Below are positions 1-5,708 of a stretch of DNA of 6,422 nt, in pieces. Location: contig JALSGY010000023.1 in NCBI GenBank assembly GCA_026982515.1, forward strand, positions 1-6,422, given 5' to 3'. Within the stretch, counting starts at the first letter, position 1. Every line of letters begins with the position of its first letter. Origin of the DNA: Paracoccaceae bacterium (GTDB lineage: Bacteria > Pseudomonadota > Alphaproteobacteria > Rhodobacterales > Rhodobacteraceae). The notes under the pieces were generated by a model. The model did no database searches. It saw nothing but the letters and a program-made list of their open reading frames with translations, and was not told the origin of the DNA. A program made the translations under genes and the position numbers.

Positions 1-90
1 CGACAACCGCCAGACCATGGTGTCGCGGGTGTCGTCCACCCAGTGGATGACGTCGATGAACTCGCCCGTCAGGAAATCAAGAATACCCAT
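1..90 (-). CDS. SPFH-domain protein (virion core protein-like), N-terminal fragment
   Basis: Only the first 30 codons are present; the gene continues past the left edge. The peptide opens MGILDFLTGEFIDVIHW and continues with a DDTRDTMVWR segment. From memory this is the typical N-terminus of bacterial SPFH-domain proteins annotated 'virion core protein' (YdjI-like), which usually carry a C-terminal zinc-ribbon or similar tail. Such proteins form membrane-associated oligomeric scaffolds, but the SPFH domain itself lies outside the window. The ATG start is supported by AGGAG (98-102) seven bases upstream. It lies 25 bases after the stop of the DUF2927 gene on the same strand, so it is probably the last visible gene of that operon. 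Family assignment rests on the N-terminal signature alone. Confidence 0.72.
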   Translation of the reverse strand, partial: MGILDFLTGEFIDVIHWVDDTRDTMVWRLS

Positions 91-115
91 CACGCGTCTC
101 CTTCCATCTTCAGGT

Positions 116-1057
116 TCAGCTTTCCCCGCCCATAAGCTCGGTGGCAATCCGTTCGACGATCGGCCGGGCCTCCCTTTCCGTCATGCCCGGGCGCAGGCGG
201 CGATCATAGAGGATTTGCAGCAGCAGCTCGTCATGGCGGGTCAGCAGGGCGAACTCCTCGTCATCGTTGAAGATCGAGGGCCGGGCCCGGGGGCTGTCGT
301 TGGACAGGCCCATGCCCTGGGCCAGCTCTTCGTGGATGCAGCTCAGCCGCATCAGATCGGGGTGCTCGGCCCGGATCACCGCCACGGCGTTGGAATAGAT
401 GCCGCGCTCTTCGGGTTCCCAGGCGAAGACCAGGCAGAAGGTCGAGCGCGGCATCTCGGTAACGGTGCGCACCGCCGCCTCGTCGATGCCGGGCAGGATC
501 TCCCGCAGGCGAGGGCCGAGGGCGCGGCGCTCATCCTCGTTGACCACGAAGACGTTGAAGTTTCCCCCCGAGGTCACCTGCCGGATCGGCACCCCCGTCA
601 GCCGCGACAGCCTGGCAGCATAGCGGGTGATGTCCTGCCTGTCCTTGCGGCGCTGCCGCTCGGGCACGGTGGCGCCGAATTCCACCTGCATGCGGATCGG
701 TTTTTCCCAGCGATGGACGCGGCTTGCGGTTTCGCGCGCCACCAGCCGGCCGCCCTGGTTGGCGTATTCGTCATAGAGCGCGATGCGGATGAAGTTTTCC
801 GCCAGCCGGCGGGCGTCGAAAGGCACGTCGGGGCCGCCGCCGTCGGTGCGCAGCAGCCCCTGGGCCAGCAGCGAGGCCTGCACGCGCTCGTAATAGCGGG
901 CGAGGACCCGGCTTTCCGGCGAGGGCTGAGGGCCGGTCTCCTGCGGCGTCGGGGGCGCCTGGCCTTCGGGCGGGGGCACGAGGGGGGCACAGGCCGTCAG
1001 GCCGGCCAGCCCGGCCGTCAGCAGCATGCGCCGCACGGAAGGAAGGCCCCGGCGCAC
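116..1057 (-). CDS. DUF2927 domain lipoprotein
   Basis: A 313-residue predicted lipoprotein. The N-terminus has basic residues (MRRGLPSVRR), a short hydrophobic core, and a lipobox LTAC that makes Cys23 the lipidated residue. A Pro/Gln-rich linker follows (about 24-48), then a globular domain (about 50-313) matching DUF2927, a family of unknown function common in alphaproteobacteria. The signature is CIHEELAQGMGLSND (240-254), then a Phe-Asn-Asp-Asp-Glu-Glu segment (263-268) and RHDELLLQILYD (274-285). The 243-253 helix resembles a metzincin zinc helix with its ligands replaced (see findings). The start is GTG, seven bases past the telA stop; GAGG overlapping that stop codon (1063-1066) is the likely ribosome site. 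An in-frame ATG at codon 11 has no such site and would truncate the signal peptide. Location is inferred to be the outer membrane or periplasmic face. No enzymatic function is established. Confidence 0.88.
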   Translation of the reverse strand: MRRGLPSVRRMLLTAGLAGLTACAPLVPPPEGQAPPTPQETGPQPSPESRVLARYYERVQASLLAQGLLRTDGGGPDVPFDARRLAENFIRIALYDEYANQGGRLVARETASRVHRWEKPIRMQVEFGATVPERQRRKDRQDITRYAARLSRLTGVPIRQVTSGGNFNVFVVNEDERRALGPRLREILPGIDEAAVRTVTEMPRSTFCLVFAWEPEERGIYSNAVAVIRAEHPDLMRLSCIHEELAQGMGLSNDSPRARPSIFNDDEEFALLTRHDELLLQILYDRRLRPGMTEREARPIVERIATELMGGES

Positions 1058-1064
1058 CCCGGCC

Positions 1065-2258
1065 TCAGCCCTGCGGCACCGAGGAGCCGGGAGTGTCGGC
1101 CCGGCCGTCCCCGCGCGCCCTGGCTGCGGACAGCGCGTCGTGCAGCTCGGATTCCATTCTTTTCAGTTCCGCCTCGGCTGCGGCGCGCCTGCGTTTGCCC
1201 TCGTCGGCGATGGAGAGGCTTTCCTCGATGGTGGCGATCAGCTCGTCATTGGCCTTTTTCACCGCCTCGATGTCGAACACGCCGCGTTCCATTTCCTCGC
1301 GCACCGCACGGTTGGCCTGGCGCAGGTTCTCGGCATTGGCGGTCAGAAGCTCGTTGGTCAGGTCCGAGGCCTCCTTGACCGCCGCCGCCGCCTCGGACGA
1401 GCGCTGGATGGTCACTGCCTGCGCCAGCTGGGTTTCCCACAGCGGGATGGTGTTGACCAGGGTCGAGTTGATCCTCGTGACCAGCGACTTGTCGTTTTCC
1501 TGCACCAGCCGGATCGAGGGCAGCGACTGCATGGTCACCTGGCGCGTCAGCTTGAGGTCGTGCACCCGGCGCTCCAGGTCGTCGCGGGCGGCGCGCAGGT
1601 CGCGCAGCTCCTGGGCCACCAGCACCGCCTCGTCCTGTGGCGCTGCCGCGGCCTCCCTTTCCCTGGCGGGAATGATCTCCTCGTCCAGCTCCTTCAGCTT
1701 CGCCTCGCCGGCGGCGATGTAAAGCGCCAGCTCGTCGTAGAACTTCAGCGTCTTTTCATAGAGCTTGTCGAGAGACTTGATGTCCTTGAGCAGCCGGTGC
1801 TCGTGCATCATCAGGTTGTCGGTCACCTTGTCGATCTGGCTTTGCACGCTTTCGTAACGGGCGATGAAATCGGCGAAGGGGGCGGCGCGGCCGGTGAGCC
1901 TTTCCCACCACGAGCGTTTGCGCCTCACGTCAAGCTCGGACACCGAGAAGCCGCGGATGGTGGTGACGATCTCGCGCAGGGCGTCGCCGGCCGGCCCTGC
2001 ATCCTTGTTGCGCACGTCGGCCAGCATCGCCTGGCTGATCTCCTGCAGCTCGGCCTGGGCGGCAGAGCCGAAGCGGATGATCGAGCCGGTGTCGCTCAGG
2101 TCGATTTCCTCCATCCGCTTGCGGATTTCCTCGGCCACCGGGGGCTCGGCGGCCTCCAGCGGCACCAGATCGCTCGAGGGCTCGGGCAGGACCACGGCCG
2201 TTACCTTCTCGATGTCCTCCAGTGCTTCGGCGGCCTTGCGGCGCATGTCTTCGCTCAT
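1065..2258 (-). CDS. TelA-family protein ('toxic anion resistance' family)
   Basis: A 397-residue, highly charged, mostly helical protein of the TelA/KlaA family (Pfam PF05816). Hallmarks are QIDKVTDNLMMHEHRLLKDI (141-160), KLYEKTLKFYDELALYIAAGE (165-185, last residues of the conserved stretch), the QSLPSIRLVQENDKSLVTRI segment (244-263) with NTIPLWETQL after it (269-278), and the C-terminal TNELLTANAENLRQANRAVR stretch (301-320). Long coiled coils are likely at about 180-240 and 285-380. No signal peptide or membrane segment is visible, so it is probably cytoplasmic. The family name comes from plasmid tellurite-resistance loci; most chromosomal members have no proven link to tellurite. The frame stays open 75 codons upstream into xpaC, but this ATG has GGGAG (2267-2271) eight bases before it and lies 19 bases past the xpaC stop. 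Adjacency to xpaC is conserved in distant bacteria (B. subtilis xpaC-yaaN), suggesting joint function. Confidence 0.92.
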   Translation of the reverse strand: MSEDMRRKAAEALEDIEKVTAVVLPEPSSDLVPLEAAEPPVAEEIRKRMEEIDLSDTGSIIRFGSAAQAELQEISQAMLADVRNKDAGPAGDALREIVTTIRGFSVSELDVRRKRSWWERLTGRAAPFADFIARYESVQSQIDKVTDNLMMHEHRLLKDIKSLDKLYEKTLKFYDELALYIAAGEAKLKELDEEIIPAREREAAAAPQDEAVLVAQELRDLRAARDDLERRVHDLKLTRQVTMQSLPSIRLVQENDKSLVTRINSTLVNTIPLWETQLAQAVTIQRSSEAAAAVKEASDLTNELLTANAENLRQANRAVREEMERGVFDIEAVKKANDELIATIEESLSIADEGKRRRAAAEAELKRMESELHDALSAARARGDGRADTPGSSVPQG

Positions 2259-2277
2259 TGCTTGCTCTCCCGTTGGC

Positions 2278-3171
2278 TCATCCGCGCATCCGCACGCCTT
2301 CGCGCTCGAGGCGCTCGCGCAGCACTTCGATTTCCACATCCAGCCCGGCACGGTCGTTCGACAGCAGCGCCTCCGTCCGGGCGGAGAAATTCTCTTCCAG
2401 GTCGTCCAGCAGCGCCTCGTAATCGGCCCGCGCCCGGGTATCGCCGGTGCGCGCGAAGAGATCGGCGAAGCGGATCGTGGCATCGCGCGCCCCCAGCAGA
2501 TAGACGCCCAGATAGCGCCGCGCCGCAGCCAGATCGCGGGGGTCCTCCTCGATGGTGCGGAACATTTCGCGCGCCGTCGCCTCGAAACGTTCGACCCGGC
2601 GCTCCAGCGCGCGGTCGCCGGCCCGGGCTATGGCCTTGCGCATATCCCTGAGGTGCCCTTCCGCCTCGCTCACGGCACGTGCCACCCGGTCCTGCTGGAA
2701 GGTGTCGATGCCCTCCATCCCCTTGTCGCGTAGCGGGTCCGGGCCGAAGGCAAACAGATGAAGCCCGAGCCCGAGCGCGGCGAGGATCGCGGCATTTGGC
2801 GTTCCGCTATCGGCCCACGCCGCCAGGAAGATCCCCGTCCCGGTCAGCACCGAGCCCAGCAGCTTGCGCGGGATCGCCGGGCGTCGCGCGGTGCGGCGGG
2901 CATCGAATTCGGCCTGTGCCTTCATGCCCTCACGGGTCAGCCAGGCGGCCAGCAGCAGGGCTGCCAATGCCACGAGCGTCAACGCCAGCGCGCCGGGTTC
3001 CAGCAGGAAGGCGCGCACCGCCAGCGGCAGTGGCGCGAGAAAGAGGAAGTTTGCCCGCGCTCCGGCCGGCAGAGGGCGCTGCCCGCGCCAGGGATCCTGC
3101 GCCGCGCCTGAGCGCTTGCCGGATTCGGGGTTGGCCGGGCTGTAGCGCCCGCCGAAACGTTCCGCCATCAT
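2278..3171 (-). CDS. XpaC-family membrane protein (5-bromo-4-chloroindolyl phosphate hydrolysis family)
   Basis: A 297-residue protein of the XpaC family (Pfam PF10112), named after a B. subtilis gene whose expression gave X-phosphate hydrolysis; I see no phosphatase motif, and its real function is unknown. Order of parts: a polar N-terminus (1-40), a hydrophobic region with one or two membrane segments (about 41-79), a basic cytoplasmic-looking stretch (81-103), another hydrophobic region (about 104-142), the FGPDPLRDKG turn (142-151), then a helical soluble C-terminal domain (about 155-297). That domain includes RRYLGVYLLGARD (218-230) and LDVEIEVLRERLER (277-290) and is predicted coiled coil. 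Its ATG overlaps the stop of the upstream microprotein (ATGA), indicating translational coupling; a second ATG follows immediately. telA starts 19 bases after its stop. It probably anchors TelA or other partners at the inner membrane (inference). Confidence 0.88.
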   Translation of the reverse strand: MMAERFGGRYSPANPESGKRSGAAQDPWRGQRPLPAGARANFLFLAPLPLAVRAFLLEPGALALTLVALAALLLAAWLTREGMKAQAEFDARRTARRPAIPRKLLGSVLTGTGIFLAAWADSGTPNAAILAALGLGLHLFAFGPDPLRDKGMEGIDTFQQDRVARAVSEAEGHLRDMRKAIARAGDRALERRVERFEATAREMFRTIEEDPRDLAAARRYLGVYLLGARDATIRFADLFARTGDTRARADYEALLDDLEENFSARTEALLSNDRAGLDVEIEVLRERLEREGVRMRG

Positions 3172-3251
3172 CCGCCCCCCGTGACGGCCACGTAAAGCAG
3201 CAGCGCCACCAGCAGAACATAGGCCAGTTTCCTCAGCCCCGTCTCGCTCAC
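3168..3251 (-). CDS. 27-codon single-span membrane microprotein
   Basis: A short open frame of 27 codons starting at GTG. It begins with polar and basic residues (SETGLRK), then a hydrophobic run LAYVLLVALLLYVAV (9-23), and ends TGGG. That is long enough for one transmembrane helix with a positive-inside N-terminus. Two things support it as a real gene: a strong ribosome site GGAGG (3257-3261) five bases before the GTG, and a four-base ATGA overlap of its stop with the XpaC start. It would be the first gene of the operon. I do not recognise a named family. It could be a small subunit of an XpaC-TelA complex, or a leader that couples translation to xpaC. Its length would hide it from most gene callers. 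Confidence 0.62.
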   Translation of the reverse strand: MSETGLRKLAYVLLVALLLYVAVTGGG

Positions 3252-3256
3252 CTTCG

Positions 3257-3261
3257 CCTCC
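3257..3261 (-). promoter_or_regulatory. Shine-Dalgarno site of the microprotein
   Basis: GGAGG on the minus strand, five bases before the GTG at 3251. It is the best ribosome site upstream of the XpaC operon. It fixes translation entry at the 27-codon frame rather than at xpaC itself, whose ATG lies inside that frame's last codons. Confidence 0.6.
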
Positions 3262-3328
3262 GCTGCCGTTTCATTTCAAATGCCGATTCGATGAATGTCG
3301 CGGCAATTTCCGCCTATCCGTGGCCATG

Positions 3329-3357
3329 ATCCTAGCGCCTCTTCGCGCCCCTGTCTG
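3329..3357 (-). promoter_or_regulatory. Candidate sigma-70 promoter for the XpaC-TelA operon
   Basis: On the minus strand, CAGACA (3352-3357) and TAGGAT (3329-3334) are 17 bases apart, each matching four of six consensus bases (TTGACA / TATAAT). This would give a leader of roughly 70 bases before the GTG at 3251. It sits in the 181-base gap between rluB and the microprotein, where a promoter is expected. GC-rich alphaproteobacterial promoters are weakly conserved, so this is only a candidate. Confidence 0.3.
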
Positions 3358-3373
3358 CACACCCCTTCGCGCC
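3338..3373 (-). repeat. Pair of 12-base direct repeats at 24-base spacing
   Basis: The plus-strand text at 3338-3349 and 3362-3373 is the same 12-mer with one difference (minus-strand reading GGCGCGAAGAGG and GGCGCGAAGGGG). The period is 24 bases. One copy lies in the spacer of the candidate promoter and the other just upstream of its -35 element, a layout compatible with a regulator site. Chance repetition in GC-rich DNA is a real alternative. Confidence 0.35.
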
Positions 3374-3432
3374 ATGAACAGCTTGGCGAAACACGGCCGC
3401 CCCGCAAGGGAAGGCCCGGCGGAGTTTTCCCC

Positions 3433-4221
3433 CTACCGGCGGCGCGCGGGTAAGTTCCTGCGCGGGCGCAGCACCTTTGGTCGGGGCGCATCATTCAGCC
3501 CCAGCTGGTCCTTCACCACGCGCTGCTTCACTTCTTCCACCTCGCCCGGTTTCAGCTCGCGCAGCTGGAAGGGCCCATAGGAGATGCGGATCAGCCGGTT
3601 CACCGAAAGCCCCACCGCCTCCATGGCGCGCCGGATCTCGCGGTTGCGGCCCTCGCGCAGTGCCACCGTCAGCCAGGCGTTGGCGCCCTGCTGGCGGTCG
3701 ATGCTCACGCTCATCGGGCGGAATTTCTCGCCCTCCACCACCAGCCCTTCGCGCAGCGGTGCCATCATCGCATCATCGGGCCTGCCCTTTACCCGCACCC
3801 GGTACTTGCGCAGCCAGCCGGTGGCGGGCAGTTCCAGGCGGCGCTTGATCTCGCCGTCGTTGGTGAGAAGAAGCAGCCCCTCCGAATTGAGATCGAGCCG
3901 GCCGATGCTCATCACCCGGGGCATGTCTTCGGGCAGGTTGTCGAACACCGTCGGCCGGCCCTTTTCGTCGCGGGTGGTCGTCACCAGCCCGGCGGGCTTG
4001 TGGTAGAGCCACAGCCGCGGCGGTTCGGGCTCGGCCAGCGGCATGCCATCCACGGTGATGCGGTCCGTGGCAGAGACGTTGAGCGCCGGGCTGTCGATCG
4101 TGTGGCCGTTGATCGCCACCCGCCCGGCCTCTATCATCCTTTCCGCTTCGCGCCGGCTGGCCACGCCGGCGCGCGCCAGAACCTTGGCGATGCGTGCGCC
4201 CTTTGGGGTCTTGTCGTTCAT
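3433..4221 (-). CDS. rluB: 23S rRNA pseudouridine(2605) synthase RluB (RsuA family)
   Basis: A 262-residue pseudouridine synthase. It isomerises a specific uridine in 23S rRNA, by homology U2605 (E. coli numbering), near the peptidyl transferase centre. An N-terminal S4 RNA-binding domain (about 9-60) contains RIAKVLARAGVASRREAERM. The catalytic domain begins at WLYHKPAGLVTTTRDEKGRP (71-90) and carries the family motif GRLDLNSEGLLLLTNDGE (107-124), in which Asp110 is the expected nucleophile. REGRNREIRRAM (189-200) is the conserved RsuA/RluB/E/F helix. The C-terminus is a short Arg-rich tail (247-262), shorter than the long extensions of many RluB proteins. The ATG at 4221 lies just before the S4 domain, with only a weak AAGG upstream; the frame remains open further 5' over the divergent tadA region, which I reject. 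RluB rather than RsuA/RluE/RluF is favoured by overall resemblance, but the exact target is not provable here. Confidence 0.9.
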   Translation of the reverse strand: MNDKTPKGARIAKVLARAGVASRREAERMIEAGRVAINGHTIDSPALNVSATDRITVDGMPLAEPEPPRLWLYHKPAGLVTTTRDEKGRPTVFDNLPEDMPRVMSIGRLDLNSEGLLLLTNDGEIKRRLELPATGWLRKYRVRVKGRPDDAMMAPLREGLVVEGEKFRPMSVSIDRQQGANAWLTVALREGRNREIRRAMEAVGLSVNRLIRISYGPFQLRELKPGEVEEVKQRVVKDQLGLNDAPRPKVLRPRRNLPARRR

Positions 4222-4296
4222 GCCTTCGCCATACCGCGCCGCTTGCGAAAGGAAAAGCACCTTGGCAAGGCGGCCCGTTCGCGCCATGAGGGCATC

Positions 4297-4749
4297 ATGC
4301 GTTTTACCAGCCACATGCAGGCCGCCCTGTCCCAGGCCCGGGCCGCCGCCGCCCGCGGCGAGGTGCCGGTGGGGGCGGTTGTCGTCTCGCCCGGGGGAGA
4401 GATCGTTGCCGCTGCCGGCAACCGCACCCGTGAGCTGGCCGACCCTACCGCGCATGCCGAGCTCCTCGCCCTGCGTGCCGCCTGCGCCGCCGCAGGATCC
4501 GAGCGCCTGCCGGGACATGCGATCTATGTCACGCTGGAGCCCTGCCCGATGTGCGCCTCGGCCATCAGCCAGGCCCGTATCGCTCGCCTCTACTATGGCG
4601 CGGCGGATCCCAAGTCGGGCGGGGTGGCGCACGGGCCACGGGTGCTCGACCATCCGCAGAGCCACCACAAGCCCGAAGTCTACGACGGCATTGCCGCCGA
4701 TGAGGCCGAGGCGCTGCTCAAGGCATTCTTCGCCCGCCGGCGCGGCTGA
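4297..4749 (+). CDS. tadA: tRNA-specific adenosine-34 deaminase TadA
   Basis: A 150-residue cytidine-deaminase-fold enzyme that converts adenosine 34 of tRNA-Arg(ACG) to inosine, widening wobble decoding of CGN codons. The zinc site is complete: HAE (His53, Glu55 as proton shuttle) and PCPMC (82-86, Cys83 and Cys86). Other family features are GEVPVGAVVV (21-30), GNRTRELADPTAHAE (41-55), and GAADPKSGGV (101-110), which precedes the RNA-binding loop. Length is typical for the family (about 150-170). The start is the ATG at 4297, with GAGG (4288-4291) five bases upstream; the frame extends much further 5' but through the divergent rluB gene. The TadA and RluB starts are 75 bases apart on opposite strands. 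A hairpin terminator follows directly. Confidence 0.95.
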   Translation: MRFTSHMQAALSQARAAAARGEVPVGAVVVSPGGEIVAAAGNRTRELADPTAHAELLALRAACAAAGSERLPGHAIYVTLEPCPMCASAISQARIARLYYGAADPKSGGVAHGPRVLDHPQSHHKPEVYDGIAADEAEALLKAFFARRRG

Positions 4750-4755
4750 TGGGAA

Positions 4756-4778
4756 AGGGGGCCGTCTGCCCCCTCTTT
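4756..4778 (+). terminator. Hairpin terminator of tadA
   Basis: AGGGGGC (4756-4762) and GCCCCCT (4768-4774) form a perfect 7-bp stem with a five-base loop, followed by CTTT. It starts six bases after the tadA stop. The T-tract is short, but stem strength and position fit an intrinsic terminator. Confidence 0.7.
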
Positions 4779-4795
4779 GCCCTGCGGGCAAATTC

Positions 4796-4869
4796 ACCCC
4801 CGAGAGTGCTTTCGGCAAGGTGAAGCCCACGCGGTGCAGACCTTCATCTTGCCCAAATACTCCGGGGTT
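4796..4869. repeat. Imperfect inverted repeat from two facing terminator-tail elements
   Basis: The sequence at 4796-4825 (plus) and the reverse complement of 4842-4869 are related copies. Both run from a C-rich block through GAG-T and TTT to a GGCAAG-TGAAG end. The innermost 12 bases (4814-4825 and 4842-4853) match at 11 of 12 positions, with a 16-base spacer. Each tail follows a GC-rich hairpin at the 3' end of a gene (tadA from the left, the UPF0173 gene from the right). I recognise the right-hand form from many Rhodobacteraceae intergenic regions; the left-hand copy is more diverged and has extra bases between hairpin and tail. Confidence 0.6.
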
Positions 4870-4885
4870 CGGGGCGGAGCCCCGA
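4869..4885 (-). terminator. Hairpin terminator of the UPF0173 gene
   Basis: Read on the minus strand, TCGGGGC and GCCCCGA form a perfect 7-bp stem with a three-base loop (TCC). It begins directly after the TAA stop (4886-4888). Downstream comes ACCCCGGAGTATTTGGGCAAG rather than a clean T-tract, so efficiency is uncertain. The hairpin-plus-tail arrangement recurs in this bacterial family. Confidence 0.6.
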
Positions 4886-5578
4886 TTACGGCACGATTGC
4901 CGTCAGAACCTCCGGTTCGATGACCTGCACCCCCGGCAGGGCCTCCTTCAATGTCTCGGCCGATTGTTCGAGGATCGGGAAGGTGCGGTAGTGGCAGGGG
5001 ATTACCGTCTTGAAATCGAAGAACTTGCTTGCCGCATAGGCGGCGCGTTTCATGTCCATGGTGAAATGACCGCCGGCACAGAGAATGCCGATGTCCGGGG
5101 CGTGCAGATCGTTGATGATGGCCATGTCGGCCATCACGTCGGTATCACCGGAAAAATAGATCGAATGTCCCTCCGATTCGATCACGAAACCCGATTCGTG
5201 GCCCGCGTAGACCGGCCCGTCGGGGCTGTCCACCGAAGAGGAATGGCTGGCGTTCACCATCGTTACCTTCACCTCGCCCAGTGCCACCGTGCCGCCCTTG
5301 TTGAAGCCGACGGTCTCCACCCCGTGCTTGTCGCCCAGCCACTGCATCATGTCGTAGATCCCCACCACCACCGCGCCGGTTTCCTTCGCGATTGCCGGTG
5401 CGTCGGCGGCGTGATCACCGTGGCCGTGGCTGATCAGCACGTGGGTGGCGCCGGTCACGGCCTCGCCCCACCTGTCTTCGGGAAACATGGGATTGCCGGT
5501 CAGCCACGGGTCGAGCAGCAGAACCTGCCCGCCGGTCTCGATGCGAAAGCCGGAATGTCCAAGCCATGTGATCTTCAT
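4886..5578 (-). CDS. UPF0173 family metal-dependent hydrolase (metallo-beta-lactamase fold)
   Basis: A 230-residue protein of the UPF0173 family (B. subtilis YtkL type), with no signal peptide, so cytoplasmic. It begins MKITWLGHSGF, the family's characteristic start, followed by DPWLTGNP (23-30). The metal motif is HGHGDH (His51, His53, Asp55, His56). Other likely metal or active-site residues are His112 in NASHSS (109-114), Asp145 in FSGDTD (142-147), and His196 in IPCHYRTFP (193-201). The substrate is unknown; the fold hydrolyses many ester, phosphodiester and amide bonds. The start at 5578 is fixed by GGAGG (5584-5588) five bases upstream, and this site overlaps two earlier in-frame ATGs (5590, 5599), which are rejected. 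It is transcribed divergently from gatC and converges on tadA. Confidence 0.92.
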   Translation of the reverse strand: MKITWLGHSGFRIETGGQVLLLDPWLTGNPMFPEDRWGEAVTGATHVLISHGHGDHAADAPAIAKETGAVVVGIYDMMQWLGDKHGVETVGFNKGGTVALGEVKVTMVNASHSSSVDSPDGPVYAGHESGFVIESEGHSIYFSGDTDVMADMAIINDLHAPDIGILCAGGHFTMDMKRAAYAASKFFDFKTVIPCHYRTFPILEQSAETLKEALPGVQVIEPEVLTAIVP

Positions 5579-5583
5579 TTCTG

Positions 5584-5588
5584 CCTCC
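5584..5588 (-). promoter_or_regulatory. Shine-Dalgarno site deciding the UPF0173 start
   Basis: GGAGG on the minus strand, five bases before the ATG at 5578. It falls inside the codons that the two more distal ATGs would translate, and neither of those has its own site. This selects the 230-residue form. Confidence 0.75.
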
Positions 5589-5605
5589 ATGGATTGCATC
5601 GTTTC

Positions 5606-5633
5606 ACCATAGCAGACGGCAGCGTCCTGTCAC
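5606..5633 (-). promoter_or_regulatory. Candidate sigma-70 promoter of the UPF0173 gene
   Basis: On the minus strand, GTGACA (5628-5633, five of six matches to TTGACA) is followed after 16 bases by TATGGT (5606-5611, four of six matches to TATAAT). Transcription would begin near 5599, giving a leader of about 20 bases that includes the GGAGG site. That also argues against the ATG at 5599 as start. Confidence 0.5.
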
Positions 5634-5650
5634 TGTCGGGGCAGGGGCGC

Positions 5651-5679
5651 TTGCGGGCGGGCGGGGGGCGCGCTAAACG
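5651..5679 (+). promoter_or_regulatory. Candidate promoter of gatCA
   Basis: TTGCGG (5651-5656) and TAAACG (5674-5679) are 17 bases apart on the plus strand, about 30 bases before the gatC ATG. The -35 keeps the TTG that matters most in this group; the -10 matches only three of six bases. Position is right for gatC, but sequence support is modest. Confidence 0.35.
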
Positions 5680-5708
5680 GGCCGGAGCAGATAACCGGAG
5701 CGAAGCAC

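Noticed and set aside
1065..2258. Tellurite-resistance determinant acquired by transfer
   Set aside because: No mobile element, terZABCDE genes or compositional shift is present. Chromosomal TelA-XpaC pairs are widespread, so the family name alone does not support resistance or transfer.
2259..2483. N-terminal extension of TelA by 75 codons
   Set aside because: It would overlap most of the XpaC C-terminal domain, is Arg/Cys/Pro-rich unlike TelA, and the ATG at 2258 has a good ribosome site.
17..2651. Two long overlapping plus-strand frames (453 and 541 codons)
   Set aside because: They lie opposite the DUF2927, TelA and XpaC genes, which have clear family signatures, ribosome sites and operon spacing. 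The plus-strand products resemble nothing and have no ribosome sites.
3384..3432. Possible hairpin terminator after rluB (minus-strand CCGCC...GGCGG)
   Set aside because: The stem is only about five base pairs with a large loop and no following T-tract, so I cannot call it a terminator.
4260..4270. Small palindrome CCTTGGCAAGG between rluB and tadA
   Set aside because: Five-base arms around one base are expected by chance in GC-rich DNA, and no flanking promoter elements support an operator. I also found no convincing promoter for either gene in this 75-base gap.
4222..4830. 5' extension of the rluB frame to 465 codons
   Set aside because: The extra part is antisense to tadA and has no S4 or catalytic sequence; the S4 domain starts right after the ATG at 4221.
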